This document shows positions 13,765 through 16,977 of a stretch of 16,977 nt of DNA, one piece after another. Source of the DNA: an uncultured Campylobacter sp. (GTDB lineage Bacteria; Actinomycetota; Actinomycetes; Mycobacteriales; Mycobacteriaceae); NCBI GenBank assembly GCA_946221035.1, contig CAMIME010000048.1:1-16977 (forward strand), in the 5' to 3' direction. The stretch's first letter is position 1. Each line of letters opens with the position of its first letter. The notes beneath the pieces are model-generated. The model had not been told where the DNA came from and did not search any database. It was given only the letters and a program-made list of their open reading frames with translations. A program made the translations under genes and the position numbers.

Positions 13765-14586
13765 CTAATCGACGGCAAGTTTGCCACGCGCCCGCACCTC
13801 AACCGCACCACCCACCCACAGCGCATCTCCGTCGTCGACGATCTGGACCCGGCCGTTTCGGCCCAAGGCCATCCCCTGCGCGACGGTGTAGCGGGCGGGC
13901 ACGTCCCCGCGGGCCCGTAACCACTGAGCCATCGCCCCGTTCGCGCTGCCCGTCACCGGGTCTTCAAACGTCGGGGTGAACGCGCGCAGTTCGTAGGCCG
14001 GATCATCCCCGCCGGTCAGCGCCGCGAACGCGACCTTGAGCCCAGGCTCCCGCGGATGCGTCAGGTTGCGGAGCGTGTCCACGCTGTCGAGGAGCACGAG
14101 TTTCCAGCCGGGGCCGTTGTCACCGAAGGCTGCGTCGATAAGCTGCTGCTCCTTGAGCGCGAACGCCTGAACGATCTCGCTGACGTCGTCGCCTGGGAGT
14201 GGGCCGCTGCGACGCAGGGGCGGTGTGGCGAACGCGAGCGAACCGTCTTGCACACGCACCTCAACCTCGCCTACCCCGCATTCTTGGACGACGCACCCTG
14301 GCCTCTTGGGTTCGCCCCCGAGCTCCAGCCACGCTTTGGCCGAGCCGAGGGTCGGGTGGCCCGCGAACGCAAACTCCTCTGTCGGGGTGAAGATGCGGAC
14401 ACGGTAATCTGCCGCGGGGCTTTCCGGCGTGAGCAAGAAGGTCGTTTCCGAAAAGTTCGTCCACGACGCGATGGACTGCATCTGCTCGGTGGTCAGCGCA
14501 TCTCCGCCCGCGACTACAGCAAGCGGGTTACCGCTGAAAGGAACGGTGGCGAAAACGTCGAGTTCAAAGAAGTCGAGGGAAGTCAC
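13765..14586 (-). CDS. PhzF-family isomerase/epimerase
   Basis: A 273-residue protein of the PhzF family (diaminopimelate epimerase fold), close to the usual length. Motifs: LDVFATVPFSGNPLAVV (9-25), NFSETTF with probable catalytic E47, FAFAGHPTLG (72-81) and DPVTGSANGA (209-218). PhzF itself isomerises trans-2,3-dihydro-3-hydroxyanthranilate in phenazine synthesis, but most family members lie outside phenazine clusters and have unknown substrates; no other phenazine gene is present here. The GTG start has no clear Shine-Dalgarno and sits only 23 bp past the tRNA-Glu terminator, so the gene needs a short local promoter, a leaderless start or readthrough. Family confident, function unknown. 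Confidence 0.87.
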   Translation of the reverse strand: MTSLDFFELDVFATVPFSGNPLAVVAGGDALTTEQMQSIASWTNFSETTFLLTPESPAADYRVRIFTPTEEFAFAGHPTLGSAKAWLELGGEPKRPGCVVQECGVGEVEVRVQDGSLAFATPPLRRSGPLPGDDVSEIVQAFALKEQQLIDAAFGDNGPGWKLVLLDSVDTLRNLTHPREPGLKVAFAALTGGDDPAYELRAFTPTFEDPVTGSANGAMAQWLRARGDVPARYTVAQGMALGRNGRVQIVDDGDALWVGGAVEVRARGKLAVD

Positions 14587-14609
14587 CGAGCCGAGGGTAC
14601 CAATGCGAA

Positions 14610-14640
14610 ATCCCTCGATCCGGTATCCGGATCGAGGGAT
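14610..14640 (-). terminator. Intrinsic terminator of tRNA-Glu
   Basis: A perfect 14-bp inverted repeat (14610-14623 and 14627-14640) with a 3-nt loop starts 8 nt past the tRNA 3' end on the minus strand and is followed by TTCGCATT. Confidence 0.85.
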
Positions 14641-14648
14641 CTGCGTTG

Positions 14649-14721
14649 TACCCCGTACGGGATTTGAACCCGTGTTACCGCCGTGAGAGGGCGACGTCCT
14701 AGGCCGCTAGACGAACGGGGC
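14649..14721 (-). tRNA. tRNA-Glu (anticodon CTC)
   Basis: A 73-nt cloverleaf: acceptor GCCCCGT pairs with ACGGGGT (first pair G-U), discriminator A, D-arm TCTAGCGGCCTAGGA, anticodon stem TCGCC/GGCGG around loop CTCTCAC with anticodon CTC at 14685-14687, and T-arm ACGGG-TTCAAAT-CCCGT. It decodes GAG. CCA is not encoded. Confidence 0.97.
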
Positions 14722-14750
14722 GCGTTCGCTTTCGTTTTTGCGACCTGGTA

Positions 14751-14780
14751 ACAATAAAGGACGCGCTGCGGAGAACACAA
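14751..14780 (-). promoter_or_regulatory. Candidate promoter of tRNA-Glu
   Basis: On the minus strand, TTGTGT (14780-14775) and TATTGT (14756-14751) are separated by 18 bp and lie about 30 nt upstream of the tRNA 5' end. The -35 falls in the loop of the preceding gene's terminator hairpin. Confidence 0.5.
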
Positions 14781-14789
14781 ATCCGCAGC
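14765..14789 (-). terminator. Intrinsic terminator after the small membrane-protein genes
   Basis: A perfect 8-bp stem (GCTGCGGA/TCCGCAGC) with a 9-nt loop lies 16 nt past the stop at 14806. CCTTTATT follows on the minus strand. Confidence 0.65.
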
Positions 14790-14805
14790 TGGTGAGCGAA
14801 AACCC

Positions 14806-15273
14806 TCAGTAAAGCGTGTTGCGGATCTGCGCCCGCAGGCGCTCGGCCCGGGCGATGGAATGCAGCTGCAGCTCGGTATCGGGCGCCGTTTCCAGCTGGG
14901 TGATCGCTCCCTCGATGTCACGCACCATCTGGTTCAAGGCCCCGTTGTTGCTGTAGAACGTCTCCTCGAACTTTGTCCCCACACCTCGTGTGCGCACGAC
15001 CTGGTCGACGTCGAGCAGGAGTGTGCGCAGATCGCTCGCGCTGTCTGCTGCAAGGGCCGCCACCTGCTGCTGCGCCTCCTCGATGGCACGCCGGTGGGCA
15101 GCGTGGTCGCGCGCTTGGAGCAGGAGCCTTCCTGCGAAAAACACACCCGCAATCGCGACAGCCACGGCGAGGAGTTTCAGCGCGAACCCGACTAGCCACA
15201 AAATGACTCCGACTAGCAGCACCACCGCAACGAGGATGCCGCATCCGGCCCCGCTGTCGTTCTGCTTAGCCAT
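14806..15273 (-). CDS. Hypothetical membrane protein with C-terminal helical domain
   Basis: A 155-residue protein I do not recognise. A hydrophobic stretch at about residues 12-47 with only one Lys near its middle suggests two short membrane helices or one long hairpin. It is followed by a mostly helical, charged soluble domain (EEAQQQVAAL, DLRTLLLDVDQVV, a central GTKFEETFYSN, and ELQLHSIARAERLRAQI), probably coiled coil. I chose ATG 15273 because it overlaps the stop of the upstream small gene by 8 bp, typical of coupling; the longer open frame to 15369 only reads through that gene. It is apparently co-expressed with its small membrane partner and possibly with the mycolyltransferase upstream. 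Confidence 0.75.
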   Translation of the reverse strand: MAKQNDSGAGCGILVAVVLLVGVILWLVGFALKLLAVAVAIAGVFFAGRLLLQARDHAAHRRAIEEAQQQVAALAADSASDLRTLLLDVDQVVRTRGVGTKFEETFYSNNGALNQMVRDIEGAITQLETAPDTELQLHSIARAERLRAQIRNTLY

Positions 15274-15565
15274 CGAACGCCCCCAAGAGAGCATCGCCGG
15301 CCCAGTACAGCGCTGCTGCCATGACGAACGCTCCGATGAGCACCGCTGCTGCGATAGCCACGACCTCACCCGTGGAGCGGTGGGCGTTCTGCGACCAGGA
15401 TTTCAGATCCTCATTCAAGCGCATCACGTCCGATTCGAAGGACGTGAGGTCATCCGGGGTGAAGATCGCGCTTCGCTGGGCACGCAGGCGCGTGAGCTGA
15501 CCTGAAAGGTCCGGCTGCGCCGGGCGCGCTAGCGCGTTGGAGATTGGGTTGTCCACAGCGATCAA
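15266..15565 (-). CDS. Small hypothetical single-pass membrane protein
   Basis: About 99 residues from a TTG at 15565, or 96 from a GTG at 15556; neither has a strong ribosome site. It has a charged helical N-terminal region (LRAQRSAIF, DDLTSFESDVMRLNEDLK) and one C-terminal membrane helix (about 68-91) before a short tail, so the soluble part is probably on one face of the membrane and coiled-coil-like. It begins 11 nt after the mycolyltransferase stop and overlaps the next gene by 8 bp. TACATT lies 7 nt before the GTG and could be a -10 for a leaderless mRNA. No family recognised. Confidence 0.7.
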   Translation of the reverse strand: MIAVDNPISNALARPAQPDLSGQLTRLRAQRSAIFTPDDLTSFESDVMRLNEDLKSWSQNAHRSTGEVVAIAAAVLIGAFVMAAALYWAGDALLGAFDG

Positions 15566-15576
15566 TGTATCCGAGG

Positions 15577-16860
15577 TCAGCGCTCACGGCTCGACCCCGA
15601 TGACCCCTTCCCTGCCACAGGTTGTGGGGCCTCCGACGGCTTGAGATCCACCACCACCGGGGTGTCGCGAGCAAAGGGCTTCACGTCAAGCGCTGGCCCG
15701 ATCACGTCCCAACTCTTGCGCATGGAAAGTTCGAACAGCCCCCAGCTGTGCGTGCCCTCGACTTGCCCGTACCACTCAACGTCGAGCCCGGCTTCACGCG
15801 CCTTCTCGACGAAATAGGTGGAACACGCGTAGGACGCAGCCTCGATGGCGACGGGCGGGCCGATGCGCTCAGAAGACGTTGCCGTTGCGTCGATTGCTCC
15901 GGGCACCCCTTCCGCCGCGGAGACGAACAACGCGATGTCCTTGAAGTCGTCCAGGTGGAGCACGGGTGAGTGCGCCACCCATGCAGGGTCTCCGAAACGG
16001 CCCCACATCTTCACCTTATCCGCGCCGTTCATTTTCAAACCCTCAGAGACGTAGATGTTGCCCAGGAATCCAGACGTCGCCGGGCAGCCTGAGTAAGACG
16101 CGGCGGCTCGGAAGCGGGCGGGTTCGAGGGATGCGATGTGTAGAGCCGGCCCGCCCGAAAGCGAGATCCCGCCGATGGCGTCGCGCCCGTTGCCGTAGAA
16201 GTGCGCGTCCATGAGCGGTGGAAGCTCTTTGGTGAAGTAGGTCAACCACTTGTTGCGGCCGGTCGCTTTGTCTTCTTCGTACCAATCCGCCTGCATGGAG
16301 GACACCGACCCGATGGGGGTGACCACGTTAACCAACTTGTCCTGGAAGAACTCCTGGTGCTTGGAGGAGTTGCGCCAAGACCACCCGTTGGCCGCGCCGT
16401 CCGCGCCCATAAGAAGGTAAAAGGTTGGCCGCGGCTCGGCGTTGTCAAGCCCGCCCGGCAAGATGACCTCGTTTTTCACCTCCCGCTTCATCGACGGGGA
16501 GTACACGACGACTTCGTACATGTCGTGCTCGATGTGTGTGACGCTTTTCAGCGTCGCCGGCTTAGCGTCGGCATCCGGAAACGTCTCATCCACGTTGCCT
16601 GCGCTGGAGCTTTGCGCTGATTCCGAGCTTCCAGTGGCCTCGTACATCGAACTCCCGAAGACGCCCCCGCCAAGGATTGCGAGGAACAGCGCAGGCACTG
16701 CGAGCAGCGGTGTGGAGGACATGAGGCTTGATGCCGCCCACGGCACGCTGGAGGCGTCGAGGACACTCGACCCGGTCCGGCTGGGAAACCCAGTGAACAT
16801 AGACGACAGTGGGTTAAACGAGGACGCCGACGAGAGGACGGATGACAGGCTCCAGGGCAT
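15577..16860 (-). CDS. Mycolyltransferase / Ag85-type esterase
   Basis: A 427-residue member of the antigen 85/corynomycolyltransferase family, which transfers mycolic acids between trehalose mycolates and onto arabinogalactan outside the membrane. Motifs: GGISLSGG with nucleophile S233, AASYSGCP, WGRFGDPAW, IEAASYACSTYF with probable catalytic E340, and GTHSWGLF with H371, forming a complete Ser-Glu-His triad. One hydrophobic helix (about 51-71) acts as signal peptide or anchor. The N-terminus before it is unusually long and Ser-rich; in-frame ATGs at 16800 and 16722 are alternatives. ATG 16860 has no Shine-Dalgarno but TAGGTT ends 6 nt upstream, which fits a leaderless start. It lies just past the terminator of a second tRNA-Glu. 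The C-terminal tail after about residue 400 is Pro/Ser/Lys-rich. Two small membrane genes follow closely. Family is secure; the exact acceptor is unknown. Confidence 0.88.
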   Translation of the reverse strand: MPWSLSSVLSSASSFNPLSSMFTGFPSRTGSSVLDASSVPWAASSLMSSTPLLAVPALFLAILGGGVFGSSMYEATGSSESAQSSSAGNVDETFPDADAKPATLKSVTHIEHDMYEVVVYSPSMKREVKNEVILPGGLDNAEPRPTFYLLMGADGAANGWSWRNSSKHQEFFQDKLVNVVTPIGSVSSMQADWYEEDKATGRNKWLTYFTKELPPLMDAHFYGNGRDAIGGISLSGGPALHIASLEPARFRAAASYSGCPATSGFLGNIYVSEGLKMNGADKVKMWGRFGDPAWVAHSPVLHLDDFKDIALFVSAAEGVPGAIDATATSSERIGPPVAIEAASYACSTYFVEKAREAGLDVEWYGQVEGTHSWGLFELSMRKSWDVIGPALDVKPFARDTPVVVDLKPSEAPQPVAGKGSSGSSRER

Positions 16861-16883
16861 GGGAATAACCTACCCACGCAAAT

Positions 16884-16917
16884 CGGCGCCGCGTTCCTTG
16901 GGTGGAACGCGGCGCCG
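16884..16917 (-). terminator. Intrinsic terminator of the second tRNA-Glu
   Basis: A perfect 14-bp GC-rich inverted repeat (16884-16897 and 16904-16917) with a 6-nt loop lies 6 nt past the tRNA 3' end on the minus strand and is followed by ATTTGCG. Confidence 0.8.
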
Positions 16918-16923
16918 CATTGG

Positions 16924-16977
16924 TACCCCGTACGGGATTTGAACCCGTGTTACCGCCGTGAGAGGGCGACGTCCTAG
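16924..16977 (-). tRNA. tRNA-Glu (anticodon CTC), 5' part beyond the window
   Basis: The last 54 nt of a tRNA-Glu, identical over all visible positions to the copy at 14649-14721, including anticodon CTC and the acceptor 3' strand. The remaining 19 nt at the 5' end lie past the right edge. Confidence 0.93.

Noticed and set aside
13765..14586. Phenazine biosynthesis gene
   Set aside because: Only the PhzF family is supported; no other phenazine gene is present and family members have diverse or unknown substrates.

Overview
The window suggests a high-GC member of the Corynebacteriales, most likely a Corynebacterium. The main grounds are an Ag85-type mycolyltransferase (an enzyme of mycolic-acid envelopes), very high third-position GC, two YhgE/Pip membrane proteins in tandem, and promoters with little or no Shine-Dalgarno signal. 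This is inferred from gene content only.

Layout. (1) 1-4732, plus strand: two overlapping genes for large YhgE/Pip (EsaA-like) membrane proteins; the first is cut by the left edge. (2) 4742-9073, phosphate region: a Tat-exported PhoD alkaline phosphatase (minus) and a surface-anchored purple-acid-phosphatase-like metallophosphoesterase (plus) diverge from a 136-bp spacer. The spacer carries a perfect 8-bp direct repeat with an 11-bp period, which looks like a PhoR/PhoP box. The phosphoesterase ends in a long Thr-rich repeat stalk and one membrane helix, followed by a strong terminator. (3) 9074-9355: a non-coding stretch with a 63-bp inverted repeat and three imperfect tandem repeats. (4) 9356-13685, minus: a tight three-gene run in transcription order: an HD-domain small alarmone hydrolase-like protein, a cysteine-synthase-fold PLP enzyme resembling SbnA, and a 919-residue fusion of an FAD/NAD(P)-binding module with a Y4yA/diaminopimelate-decarboxylase-like PLP module. 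(5) 13765-14586, minus: a PhzF-family isomerase. (6) 14610-16977, minus: tRNA-Glu(CTC) with its terminator, two small membrane proteins of unknown function, a mycolyltransferase, then the terminator and 3' part of a second tRNA-Glu identical over the visible 54 nt.

How the parts work together. The two phosphatases plausibly form a phosphate-starvation pair: one secreted, one wall-exposed, both able to release phosphate from organic esters outside the cell. The SbnA-like enzyme and the fused oxidoreductase/decarboxylase are translationally coupled and look like a compact amino-acid-modifying pathway, perhaps for a non-proteinogenic amino acid or diamine used in a metallophore. This is the part most likely to be undescribed. 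The mycolyltransferase with its two small downstream membrane proteins is an envelope unit. No mobile element, CRISPR array or phage gene was recognised.
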